A stretch of DNA of 64,000 nt from contig NZ_PGEZ01000001.1 in NCBI RefSeq assembly GCF_002797495.1, positions 1,302,001-1,366,000 on the forward strand, written 5' to 3'. Each line of letters begins with the position of its first letter. Position 1 is the stretch's first letter. The position numbers and the translations under genes were made by a program. A model generated the notes under the pieces. The model worked only from the letters and a program-made list of their open reading frames with translations, was not told where the DNA came from and searched no databases. Of this stretch, positions 9,267 through 16,643 are shown piece by piece. The DNA comes from Mumia flava (GTDB lineage Bacteria > Actinomycetota > Actinomycetes > Propionibacteriales > Nocardioidaceae).

Positions 9267-9393
9267 ATGAACGCCTCACGACCCGACGACGAGCTGCACG
9301 ACCACGACCGCGGACTGTCGTACGACCTCCCGCGCCTAGTCGGGCGGCCCGGTCTCCGACGGCTACACCGCGCGCCTGAACGTCCCGGTCTGA
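9267..9393 (+). pseudogene. Remnant of an intradiol ring-cleavage dioxygenase
   Basis: An AAGGAG site precedes ATG 9267, which opens with MNASRPDDELHDHDRGLSYD LPRLV. That resembles the start of actinobacterial secreted or TAT-type intradiol dioxygenases ('...DDELH.HDRGL.FDL..L'). Only about 27 codons later, in the +1 frame, comes VSDGYTARLNVPV and a stop at 9391-9393, which resembles the C-terminal strand of the same family. The whole catalytic core is absent. I read this as an internal deletion that fused the ends of a former gene out of frame, leaving a non-functional scar. Confidence 0.55.
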
Positions 9394-9409
9394 GTTCCGT
9401 CGCGTCCCC

Positions 9410-9467
9410 GATTCGTCGAGTTGCGGACGGATTCGGGGCCGCGATTCGCGCCGCAACTCGTCAAATC
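9410..9467. repeat. Imperfect palindrome, GATTCGTCGAG family
   Basis: Left arm GATTCGTCGAGTTGCGG (9410-9426) and right arm CCGCAACTCGTCAAATC (9451-9467) match with three mismatches around a 24-nt loop. The same arm sequence recurs as a perfect hairpin at 58881-58950, so this is one member of a dispersed family. It lies directly after the dioxygenase remnant and before the M20 gene, on the side of the presumed deletion. Confidence 0.7.
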
Positions 9468-9500
9468 GCGCTCGGGGCGGGGCGGGGCTAGGTTCGGCGC

Positions 9501-10835
9501 ATGGACGACTCCGCCCTGCGGCCTGCGATCGCCGGACTGATGCCCGCGATCCGCGACGAGCTCGAGGCGATGGTCGCGATCCCCTCCTGCGCGTTCCCCG
9601 GCCACCCGCCCGAGCCCGTGCACGCGATGGCACACCGGGTCGCCGACGCGTTCGGCCGGTACGGCGTCGACGCGCAGATCACCGAGGTTCCCGGCGGCTA
9701 CCCGGCGGTGACCGCGCACCTGCCCGGCCCACCCGGCGCACCGACCGTGCTGCTCTACGCGCACTACGACGTCCAGCCGGCCCCGAAGGAGCAAGGCTGG
9801 ACCACCGAGCCGTTCGAGCCGACGTGGGTCGACGGACGGCTGTACGGGCGGGGTGCCGCCGACGACAAGGGCGGGATCGCGATCCACCTGGCGACGCTCG
9901 CCGCGTTCGACGGACGACCCCCGGTCGGCGTACGGCTCGTCGTCGAGGGTGAGGAGGAGACGATCAGCCACCTCGAGGACTACGTCGACTCGCACCCCGA
10001 CGAGTTCGAGGCCGACGTGATGGTGGTCGCGGACATGGGCAACCTCGTCGTCGGCGAGCCCGTGCTCAGCGTCGGTCTGCGTGGTCACGTGAAGGCGGTC
10101 GTCGAGGTCCGCACGCTCGACCAGCCGGTGCACTCCGGGCTGTTCGGCGGAGCGGCACCGGATGCCCTGATGGCGCTGATCACGATGCTCGCGCAGCTGA
10201 TCGAGCCGGACGGCACGTCGCGCGTCCCCGGGATCGCATCCGGCGAGTGGGAGGGCGCGGACTACTCGGAGGACATGCTGCGGGACAACGCCGGGGTGCT
10301 CGACGGCGTCGACCTCGTGGGCTCCGGCCGGGTCGCCTCGCGGCTGTGGGCGCGTCCGTCGGTCAGCGTGCTCGGGATCGACTGCCCGTCCGTCTCCGCT
10401 GCCTCCAACGTCCTGCACCCGTCGGCCCGCGCGCTCGTCGCGCTCCGCATCCCGCCGGGCCAGGACGAGCACGAAGCCGTCACCGCGCTCCAGGACTACC
10501 TCCGCTCGCTCGCTCCCTGGCACGTCCACGTCGAGACCGAGCCGGACAAGGTGTCTCCACCGTTCTCGCAGGGCACGGACGGCCGTGCGTTCGGGCTGAT
10601 GACGCAGGCGCTCGAGACCGCGTACGGGCATCCGGTGCACAACGTCGGCTCCGGCGGCTCCATCCCGCTGCTCGAGACGCTGCGCGGCGTGGCGCCCGAG
10701 GCCGACTTCGTGCTGATCGGCCCGCAGGACGCGCAGCGGGCCGCGATCCACGGGCCGAACGAGTCCGTCGACCCCGCCGAGATCGAGCGGATGGCGCTGG
10801 CCCAGGCGCTGCTGCTCCAGGCGCTCGCCGAGTAG
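9501..10835 (+). CDS. M20 family dipeptidase/metallopeptidase
   Basis: Encodes 444 aa. Metal-site motifs of clan MH are all present: YAHYDVQP (His88, Asp90), GRGAADDKGG (about 117-126) and EGEEE (about 150-154), then VADMG, and a late IHGPNESV histidine. The inserted dimerisation ('lid') domain lies at about 190-330 (LRGHVKAVVEVRT...HSGLFGGAAPDAL). Closest in layout to CNDP-type dipeptidases that remove N-terminal residues from short peptides in the cytoplasm. Start ATG 9501 follows TAGGTT at 9489-9494 by 6 nt (leaderless pattern). Confidence 0.9.
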   Translation: MDDSALRPAIAGLMPAIRDELEAMVAIPSCAFPGHPPEPVHAMAHRVADAFGRYGVDAQITEVPGGYPAVTAHLPGPPGAPTVLLYAHYDVQPAPKEQGWTTEPFEPTWVDGRLYGRGAADDKGGIAIHLATLAAFDGRPPVGVRLVVEGEEETISHLEDYVDSHPDEFEADVMVVADMGNLVVGEPVLSVGLRGHVKAVVEVRTLDQPVHSGLFGGAAPDALMALITMLAQLIEPDGTSRVPGIASGEWEGADYSEDMLRDNAGVLDGVDLVGSGRVASRLWARPSVSVLGIDCPSVSAASNVLHPSARALVALRIPPGQDEHEAVTALQDYLRSLAPWHVHVETEPDKVSPPFSQGTDGRAFGLMTQALETAYGHPVHNVGSGGSIPLLETLRGVAPEADFVLIGPQDAQRAAIHGPNESVDPAEIERMALAQALLLQALAE

Positions 10836-10883
10836 CCGATCCCGGCGACCCGCCCGGTCGCCGCCCGACGAGAGGGCCCACGC

Positions 10884-12275
10884 GTGGACACCGTTCTCAT
10901 CACCCTGCAGGCGCTCGTGGTCGTCGGCGCGATCTACATGGGCGTCCGGCTCGGCGGCGTGGGTCTCGGCCTCTGGGGCGCGGTCGGCGTCCTGGTCCTC
11001 GTCTTCGTGTTCAACGACCCGCCCGGCGACATCCCGGCCGACGCGATCATGGTGATCCTCGCCGTGATCACCGCGGCCTCGGCGATGCAGGCCGCCGGGG
11101 GCATCGACTACCTGGTCCACCTGGCCGAGAAGGTGATCCGGTCCCGTCCGAAGCTCGTCAACTACCTCGCGCCGACCATCACCCTCGGGTTCTGCGCGGG
11201 TGCCGGGACGGGCAACATCATCTTCCCGCTGCTCCCGGTGATCTACGAGGTCGCGTACGAACGCGGGATCCGTCCGGAGCGCCCGCTCAGCACCTCGGTG
11301 GTCGCGTCCGCGTACGCGCTGGCCGCCAGCCCGGTGGCGGCGGCGATGGCGGCGTTCGTCGGGCTGACGTCGAACCAGCCCGACGCGCTGAGCCTCGGCC
11401 AGATCATCGCGATCACCGGGCCGGCGGTCCTGCTCGGCGTGCTCGTGGCGGCTCTGGTGCAGAGCCGGGTCGGCAAGGAGCTCGCCGACGACCCCGAGTA
11501 CCAGCGGCGGCTCCGCGAGGGCATCGTGGCGCCGCCCGGCGCGCCGGCAGCCGAGTCCGGGCTCGCCGACCACGGCCCGGGCGCCGCCTCAGGCACCCGT
11601 ACGACCACGACCGCCGACGTGCCGGTGACCGCCAAGCGGGCGTCCGCGGTGTTCTTCGGCGGTGTGCTCGTGGTCGTCCTGCTCGGCGCCTTCGACGGGC
11701 TGCTCCCGACGTACACGGTCGACGGCGAGACCGTGACCCTGTCGCTGACCACGCTGCTCGTGATGGTGATGCTCGCGGTCGCGCTCGTCGTGATGCTGGT
11801 CGGGAAGGTCGCGCCCGGCGACGTCCTGGACGCGCCCCTGACGAAGTCGGGCCTGACCGCGATCATCGCGCTGCTCGGCATCGCGTGGCTCGCCAACACC
11901 TTCATCACCGGCAACTACGACACGGTGATCGGCGGCCTCACCGACATCGCGAGCGATGCACCGTGGTTCCTCGCGATCGGGATCTTCCTGGTCGCCGCCG
12001 CGACCACCAGCCAGTCGGCCTCGGTCAACACGATGATCCCGCTCGGCATCAGCCTCGGGCTCACGACGCCGACCCTGGCCGCGTTCCTACCGGCGATGGG
12101 CGGCGTCACCGTGCTCCCGGCCAACGGGTCCCAGCTCGCCGCGGTGGAGATCGACCTGACCGGCAGCACGCGGATCGGCAAGTACGTGCTGAACCACTCG
12201 TTCATCCTGCCGACGCTCGTGATGGGGATCGTCTCCGTCCCGACCGCGCTGCTGCTGTCCCGCTTCGTCGGCTGA
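10884..12275 (+). CDS. Dcu-type anaerobic C4-dicarboxylate transporter
   Basis: Encodes 463 aa with 10-12 membrane segments. The motifs NYLAPTITLGFCAGAGTGNI, ...IYEVAYERGIRPERPLSTSVVASAYALAASPVAAA follow the DcuA/DcuB family (PF03605), which exchanges fumarate, aspartate or malate for succinate. A hydrophilic loop at about 205-250 (AAPPGAPAAESG..GTRTTTT) separates two halves. It starts 48 nt after the M20 gene with GTG and a GAGAGGG site, so it may be co-transcribed with it. In an apparently aerobic actinobacterium the role is more likely aspartate/dicarboxylate uptake; the exact substrate is inference. Confidence 0.85.
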   Translation: MDTVLITLQALVVVGAIYMGVRLGGVGLGLWGAVGVLVLVFVFNDPPGDIPADAIMVILAVITAASAMQAAGGIDYLVHLAEKVIRSRPKLVNYLAPTITLGFCAGAGTGNIIFPLLPVIYEVAYERGIRPERPLSTSVVASAYALAASPVAAAMAAFVGLTSNQPDALSLGQIIAITGPAVLLGVLVAALVQSRVGKELADDPEYQRRLREGIVAPPGAPAAESGLADHGPGAASGTRTTTTADVPVTAKRASAVFFGGVLVVVLLGAFDGLLPTYTVDGETVTLSLTTLLVMVMLAVALVVMLVGKVAPGDVLDAPLTKSGLTAIIALLGIAWLANTFITGNYDTVIGGLTDIASDAPWFLAIGIFLVAAATTSQSASVNTMIPLGISLGLTTPTLAAFLPAMGGVTVLPANGSQLAAVEIDLTGSTRIGKYVLNHSFILPTLVMGIVSVPTALLLSRFVG

Positions 12276-12351
12276 GGCGTCGGAGGTCGGAGTGCCGCTC
12301 GCTGGTCCGCGTCGTCGAAGCACGTGCCTGCATCGGACCCACCCGGACGGT

Positions 12352-12469
12352 CATGCCTGCACTCCGACCGCCGGTGGGTTCCGAACGCAGGCATGATCAG
12401 ACCACGCCCGAGGGTTCGCACGGATGTGCCTGCGTTGGGGACCCGAGGTCGTACCGAACGCAGGCACAT
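12352..12469. promoter_or_regulatory. Two GCCTGC inverted repeats upstream of the WXG locus
   Basis: Repeat A: CATGCCTGC (12352-12360) with GCAGGCATG (12387-12395). Repeat B: ATGTGCCTGCGTT (12424-12436) with AACGCAGGCACAT (12457-12469), 13-bp perfect arms. A further GTGCCTGC half lies at about 12324. The cluster fills the 267-bp gap between the Dcu gene and the small helical gene at 12543. It could be a terminator for the transporter, a mobile palindrome, or operators; the repeated half-site with two spacings is compatible with all three. Confidence 0.55.
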
Positions 12470-12542
12470 GCGTCGGGTCGTGCCGCGCGACCGGCGGCCG
12501 CACCCGCCCCGGTGCGCCACCGTGGGCTGCTACGGTCCTGCC

Positions 12543-12887
12543 GTGGCTGATCTGGTCGTGGACTCCGAGGCACTGGCCGAGGTACGCCGTCGGCTCACTG
12601 CGGTCGCCGACGACCTCGATGCGCCGGCGCGGAGGTTGCGCGGACTCGCGTCCGGCGGCCTGGGGACGCCCGCCCTCGAGCGACGGGCGGACCTGATCGC
12701 CGACGGCTGGGCGGACGCGATCGCCGAGTACGCGACGTTCGCCGACGAGCTCGCGACGAACCTCCAGACCGTCGAGGACACGGTCGACGACACCGAGGCC
12801 GATCTCGCCGTCGCCACCACCCCCGTACCGCCGCTCGCGCCGGGGCCGCCGGCCGCACCCGGGCCGCGACCGCCGTTCGCGAGGTGA
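12543..12887 (+). CDS. Small helical ESX/WXG100-like protein
   Basis: Encodes 114 aa: two long amphipathic helices (about 3-40 and 48-88, ADLVVDSEALAEVRRRLTAV...WADAIAEYATFADELATNL) separated by a Gly-rich turn (SGGLGTPALERR), then a Pro-rich tail. The helix-turn-helix size and acidic charge resemble ESX/T7SS substrates, but there is no classical WXG in the turn. It ends 6 nt before the WXG-fusion gene, like the small partner of an ESX substrate pair. GTG 12543 follows TACGGT (12531-12536) by 6 nt, so the operon starts leaderless here. Confidence 0.65.
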   Translation: MADLVVDSEALAEVRRRLTAVADDLDAPARRLRGLASGGLGTPALERRADLIADGWADAIAEYATFADELATNLQTVEDTVDDTEADLAVATTPVPPLAPGPPAAPGPRPPFAR

Positions 12888-12893
12888 CCGTCC

Positions 12894-14462
12894 GTGCGTC
12901 CTGACACCGTCACCGAGACCTTCGACGCGCTCGGCTTCGACCCAGCACCGGGGGACGTCGACACCGTCGACACCGCCGCGGGATGTCTGCGCACCAGCTC
13001 GCGCGAGCTCGCGGCGGCTGCGGAGCGGCTGTGGGGCGCGACCGAGGGTGAGTGGCGGGGCGCGACCGCGACCGCCTTCCGCGACCTGGTGTCCGACGAC
13101 CTCCGTCCGCCGGTGGCCGACGCCGCGGACGTCCTGGCCGACGCGGCGCGCCACCTGACCGCGTGGTCGAGCGAGCTGGCCGAGCTCCAGCGCCGGGCGC
13201 GGGCCCTCGAGCGGGAGGCGGACCAGGCCGTCGCCGATGCTGCCGCCGCGCGGTCCGATCTCGCCGGCATCCCGTCGGCGCGTCCGCCGTGGCTCCCACC
13301 CCCGTCGGACCCGGGCGAGGCACGCCGGGAGCGGGCGAACGCCCGGGCCCGGGAGACGGCAGGTCAGGCGCTCGGGGGCGCCGAGGACCGGCTCGCCGAC
13401 TGCCGCCGACGGGCGCACGACCTCGCCGACGAGTACGAGCGTGGGGCGGCTGCCGTCGCGGAGGCGTTGCGGAAGGCGAGCGCGGCGACGCCGCCGTCCG
13501 CCCTCGCCGACGTCGGCGACGGGCTGGGCGACGACGCGCTGCCCTGGCCGTACGGCCTGGCGCTGATGTCGCCGGAGGAGCTGAGCGCGTACGCCGCTGC
13601 GCACCCGGAGCACGCCGCCGACGTGATGGAGTACCGCCTCCGGCAGGAGGGGCTGCTCGACGGCGACGAGCCGGGCGGGTACTACCGGGAGTGGCTGGAG
13701 AACGCCGCCGAGCGCGGGATCGACCCGGAGACGATCGTCGAGATCGCGGGTGAGCACGAGATCGACCCGGACGACTTCGCCGTGCTCGACGACCTCGAGG
13801 AGGTCACCGATCCGGACGGCAAGTCGTTCTTCCTCCTGCCCGACGGCATCACCGCCGACCAGGCGCGCCTCGCCGTGCTGATGACGTACATCCTCAACGC
13901 CGGCACGGACTACGGCTCTGCGAGCCCGGACAACGACTTCGAGGAGACCCCGTACTCCGCCGCCGAGATCGCCCGGATCATCGCGCGGCAGGACAAGAAC
14001 TCCTGGTCGTACGACGACGACGTGGAGTTCGTCAACGGCAACGACGGCCGGCTCGTCACGACCCCGAACGGCATGCTGATGGGGCTCGGCGGCAACTGGC
14101 TCCAGGACCGCTACAGCCTCAACGGCGGCACCACGTGGGGTGACACCTTCATGGTCAACATCGACGGGCCCAGCGGGGAGGACGCGGCGCAGGTGCTGCG
14201 CGACATGGTCGCGTCGGGCCGCGCGCGCTACGAGTTCGACGACGGCTCGATCGGGCCGGGCGCGTCGGGCCTCGACCTCGACCGGCTCCTCCACCACGAG
14301 GAGATCCACTCCCAGCAGTGGGCCGACCTCGGGTACGCGCGGTTCGCCGCGGAGTACCTCGGCGCAGGCGCCTGGGAGTGGATCCGGGACAAGACGCCGC
14401 TGCCGGACGGGCACAACCACTTCGAGGAGGACGCCGGCCTGAGCGACGGGGGCTACCACTGA
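12894..14462 (+). CDS. WXG-type secretion domain fused to an HEEIH zincin-like domain
   Basis: Encodes 522 aa. Residues 1-125 are helical with a W54-R-G56 turn (EGEWRGATATAFRDL), matching N-terminal domains of putative T7SS-secreted actinobacterial toxins (starting FDALGFDPAPGD). Residues 126-200 are an Ala/Arg/Glu coiled-coil linker. Residues 245-522 form a domain shared with the paralogue at 15130: LVTTPNGMLMGLGG, GGTTWGDTFMVN and DRLLHHEEIHSQQWADLG. The last contains H468-E-E-I-H472, an HEXXH zinc motif, with Glu487 a possible third ligand. I infer a secreted metallopeptidase-like effector. The family name is not known to me; the fold call rests on the motif. Confidence 0.7.
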   Translation: MRPDTVTETFDALGFDPAPGDVDTVDTAAGCLRTSSRELAAAAERLWGATEGEWRGATATAFRDLVSDDLRPPVADAADVLADAARHLTAWSSELAELQRRARALEREADQAVADAAAARSDLAGIPSARPPWLPPPSDPGEARRERANARARETAGQALGGAEDRLADCRRRAHDLADEYERGAAAVAEALRKASAATPPSALADVGDGLGDDALPWPYGLALMSPEELSAYAAAHPEHAADVMEYRLRQEGLLDGDEPGGYYREWLENAAERGIDPETIVEIAGEHEIDPDDFAVLDDLEEVTDPDGKSFFLLPDGITADQARLAVLMTYILNAGTDYGSASPDNDFEETPYSAAEIARIIARQDKNSWSYDDDVEFVNGNDGRLVTTPNGMLMGLGGNWLQDRYSLNGGTTWGDTFMVNIDGPSGEDAAQVLRDMVASGRARYEFDDGSIGPGASGLDLDRLLHHEEIHSQQWADLGYARFAAEYLGAGAWEWIRDKTPLPDGHNHFEEDAGLSDGGYH

Positions 14463-15058
14463 TGGCCGGCTCGGCGACGCGAGCGGGCCGGACGCTGATC
14501 GTCGTCGGGCTGCTCGCCGTCGCGGCGGTCGCCGTGGTGGTGGTCTGGATGGTCGTCGACCTGTTCCGGGCCAGCGGACCCGGGACCGCGCAGTTCGAGC
14601 CGTCGCTCCCCCTCGTCGCCGGACTGCGTGCCGACGGCGACGCGCTCGTGGTCGACCCCGGGACGCCGTGCGAGAGCGTCGACCAGCTGTGGCTGCTGTT
14701 CCGGTCCGACGACGCACCGTCGGTCCGCACGGTGCTCGACGCGGACGCTCCGCAGACCGTCGACTCGTTCACGGTGGGCGCGGACCTGCCCGGCTTCACG
14801 GTCCGCGAGCCGCTCCCGCCGGGCTTCGACTGGCGCGACTACGACGCCGTCGACCTCGGGACCGACTCCGCGACCGGGTTCGCGGGCACGACCTCGGTCG
14901 AGCTCCAGCCCGTCGTCGACGGCGCGACCGAGCACGCGGGCGACGACACGTTCTACGTCACCGACGCGGGATGGCTGACCCACGACGAGATCCTGGCGGG
15001 CAACACCGAGGAGTTCCTGACGATGTGCACGCCCGACCCGGCGCGCGAGCAGCGGTAG
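14462..15058 (+). CDS. Membrane-anchored extracytoplasmic protein of the WXG/HEEIH locus
   Basis: Encodes 198 aa. The ATG overlaps the previous stop by one base (TGATG), so it is coupled to the effector-like gene. A single N-terminal membrane helix (about 11-34) is followed by a roughly 160-residue acidic outer domain with only two cysteines (C70 and one about 10 residues from the end), probably a disulfide. No lipobox is seen and I do not recognise a family. Position directly after a secreted-enzyme candidate suggests an immunity or anchoring partner; this is inference from order only. Confidence 0.6.
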   Translation: MAGSATRAGRTLIVVGLLAVAAVAVVVVWMVVDLFRASGPGTAQFEPSLPLVAGLRADGDALVVDPGTPCESVDQLWLLFRSDDAPSVRTVLDADAPQTVDSFTVGADLPGFTVREPLPPGFDWRDYDAVDLGTDSATGFAGTTSVELQPVVDGATEHAGDDTFYVTDAGWLTHDEILAGNTEEFLTMCTPDPAREQR

Positions 15059-15129
15059 CGTCCTGCCCTCGCCCCGCAGGGGACGCAACGCGCGCGACGA
15101 CGGCCCCTGCCCACGCGTACGGTCGAGCC

Positions 15130-16029
15130 ATGGTGGAACCGAGACCCACCCCGCGGCAGCCGGACGCGGATCCGGCGGACGCCGCCGACGTGTTCACCGA
15201 CAAGCTGCGCTCGGCCGGCCTCCTCGGTGATGCCGAGCCGAGCGCGCTCTACCGTCGCTGGCTCGAGAACGCCGCCCGCCGCGGCGTCGAGATCCGCAGC
15301 CTCATCCTGATCGCGCGCGAGCAGGAGCTCGGCGCGGACGGCTTCGCCGTGCTCGATGGCCTCGAGGAGCTCGTGGACCGCAACGGCAAGTCGTTCTTCC
15401 TGCTCCCCCGGGGCCTCACGGCGACGCAGGCGCGGCGCGCGGTGCTGATGACGTACGTGCTGAACGCCGGGACCGACTACGGCAAGGCGAGCCGGGACAA
15501 CGACTTCGACGAGACCCCGTACTCCGAGCAGGAGGTCGCGCGGATCGTCGCCCGGCAGAGGAAGAACGGCTGGTCGTACGACGACGCGGCCGCGTTCGTG
15601 GACGACCACGGCGGGCGGCTCGTCACGACCCCGAACGGGATGCTGATGGGGCTCGGCGGCAGCTGGATCTCGAACCGGTTCAGCCTCAACGGCGGTACGA
15701 CCTGGGGCGACGTCTTCCTGCTCAACGTCGACGGGCCGAGCGGCGACGCGGCGGCGCAGGTCCTGCGGGACATGATCCCGACGGGCGTCGCGTGGTACGA
15801 ATTCGACGACGGGAGGATCGGCGCGGGACGCTCCCGGCTCGACCTCGACCGGCTGCTGCACCACGAGGAGATCCACTCCCAGCAGTGGGCGCGCCTGGGG
15901 CGGACGAGGTTCGCCACCGAGTATCTCGGGTCCGGGGCGCTCGGGTGGGTCCGCTCCAAGGCTGGACGCGGCGACGCCCGGAACCGGTTCGAGCAGGAGG
16001 CCGGGCTACGCGACGGCGGCTACCGCTGA
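15130..16029 (+). CDS. Stand-alone HEEIH zincin-like domain, paralogue of the WXG fusion
   Basis: Encodes 299 aa. Residues 25-299 align without large gaps to residues 246-522 of the gene at 12894 and keep every conspicuous motif: LVTTPNGMLMGLGG, LNGGTTWGDVFLLNVDG, and DRLLHHEEIHSQQWARLG with H245-E-E-I-H249. By eye about two thirds of residues are identical, and stretches of DNA are too, so this is a tandem duplication. It lacks the WXG domain and any signal peptide, so as it stands it would stay in the cytoplasm. It has its own -10 TACGGT (15118-15123), 6 nt before ATG 15130. Confidence 0.7.
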   Translation: MVEPRPTPRQPDADPADAADVFTDKLRSAGLLGDAEPSALYRRWLENAARRGVEIRSLILIAREQELGADGFAVLDGLEELVDRNGKSFFLLPRGLTATQARRAVLMTYVLNAGTDYGKASRDNDFDETPYSEQEVARIVARQRKNGWSYDDAAAFVDDHGGRLVTTPNGMLMGLGGSWISNRFSLNGGTTWGDVFLLNVDGPSGDAAAQVLRDMIPTGVAWYEFDDGRIGAGRSRLDLDRLLHHEEIHSQQWARLGRTRFATEYLGSGALGWVRSKAGRGDARNRFEQEAGLRDGGYR

Positions 16030-16311
16030 GTGGCAGCACCCCGCGTACGACCGGTCCGCGGCGTCGGAGCCGGGCGGCCCTGGGCGAGCCGGAGGAGACG
16101 TTCGGCCTCGGGCAACCCGCCGCCGGTCATGACGGTGCCTGGCGGCGGGGCCACGGCTCGGGCCCGGACGGCTGTGGGCGTCGGCGCGGGCTCGGAGAAG
16201 ACCGGCGGCGTGACGACCACCGTGGCATCGAGACGCAGCAGACGGACCCCGAGGAGCCGCGCGACGACTCTCGCCCGGACGACGGCGCCGACGGCGAGCG
16301 TCGAGCTGCCG

Positions 16312-16473
16312 TCAGCTTCGCCGCGCGCCGCCGGTGCCATCGGGATCCCCGTACTGCTCGAGTCGTGCGCCGGCGCGCTTCGCGGCGGCGAGGATCTGCT
16401 CGTACCGCTCGCGGCCGGCGCGGCTGCCCAGGACGTAGCCGATGCCGAAGAAGGCCAGCGTCCTGAGTCTCAC
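16312..16473 (-). CDS. 53-aa protein with LGSRAGRERYEQI motif
   Basis: Encodes 53 aa, VRLRTLAFFGIGYVLGSRAG then RERYEQILAAAKRAGARLEQYGDPDGTGGARRS. A short hydrophobic glycine-rich segment followed by 'GSRAGRERYEQI' is a recurring pattern in small actinobacterial envelope proteins (YtxH-like in flavour), function unknown. GTG 16473 overlaps the stop of the preceding 53-aa gene by 4 nt (GTGA). Between its stop and the convergent gene ending at 16029 are about 280 bases in which I see no convincing gene. Confidence 0.65.
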   Translation of the reverse strand: MRLRTLAFFGIGYVLGSRAGRERYEQILAAAKRAGARLEQYGDPDGTGGARRS

Positions 16474-16631
16474 CGGGGAGCCTGCTTGTCACGCAGGGCG
16501 CTGACGGCGGCGCTCGCCGCAGACAGCCCGACGATCCCGGCGACCGTCAGTGCGCCGCCCTTGATCGCGGCCCCGCCGGGAACCTTCTTCATGGCGCGCT
16601 CCCACGCCGACTTGCGATGGAAGATCTTCAC
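16470..16631 (-). CDS. 53-aa basic/hydrophobic small protein
   Basis: Encodes 53 aa, VKIFHRKSAWERAMKKVPGG then AAIKGGALTVAGIVGLSAASAAVSALRDKQAPR. A basic amphipathic N-terminus leads into a single Ala/Gly/Val membrane helix (about 22-46). GTG 16631 lies 12 nt after the coiled-coil gene's stop, with a GGAG site, and its own stop overlaps the next start, so the three genes form one tight operon. No family is recognised. Confidence 0.65.
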   Translation of the reverse strand: MKIFHRKSAWERAMKKVPGGAAIKGGALTVAGIVGLSAASAAVSALRDKQAPR

Positions 16632-16643
16632 GATGGTCTCCGT

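Noticed and set aside
9246-9491. 81-aa open frame with an ATG and ribosome site
   Set aside because: After about 27 codons it leaves the dioxygenase-like sequence and reads through a palindrome; better described as a pseudogene.
16020-16340. Minus-strand 106-codon frame after the LGSRAGR gene
   Set aside because: It overlaps the end of the convergent HEEIH gene and the start of its own upstream neighbour, has no ribosome site and no recognisable motif. High third-position GC keeps it possible but unsupported.
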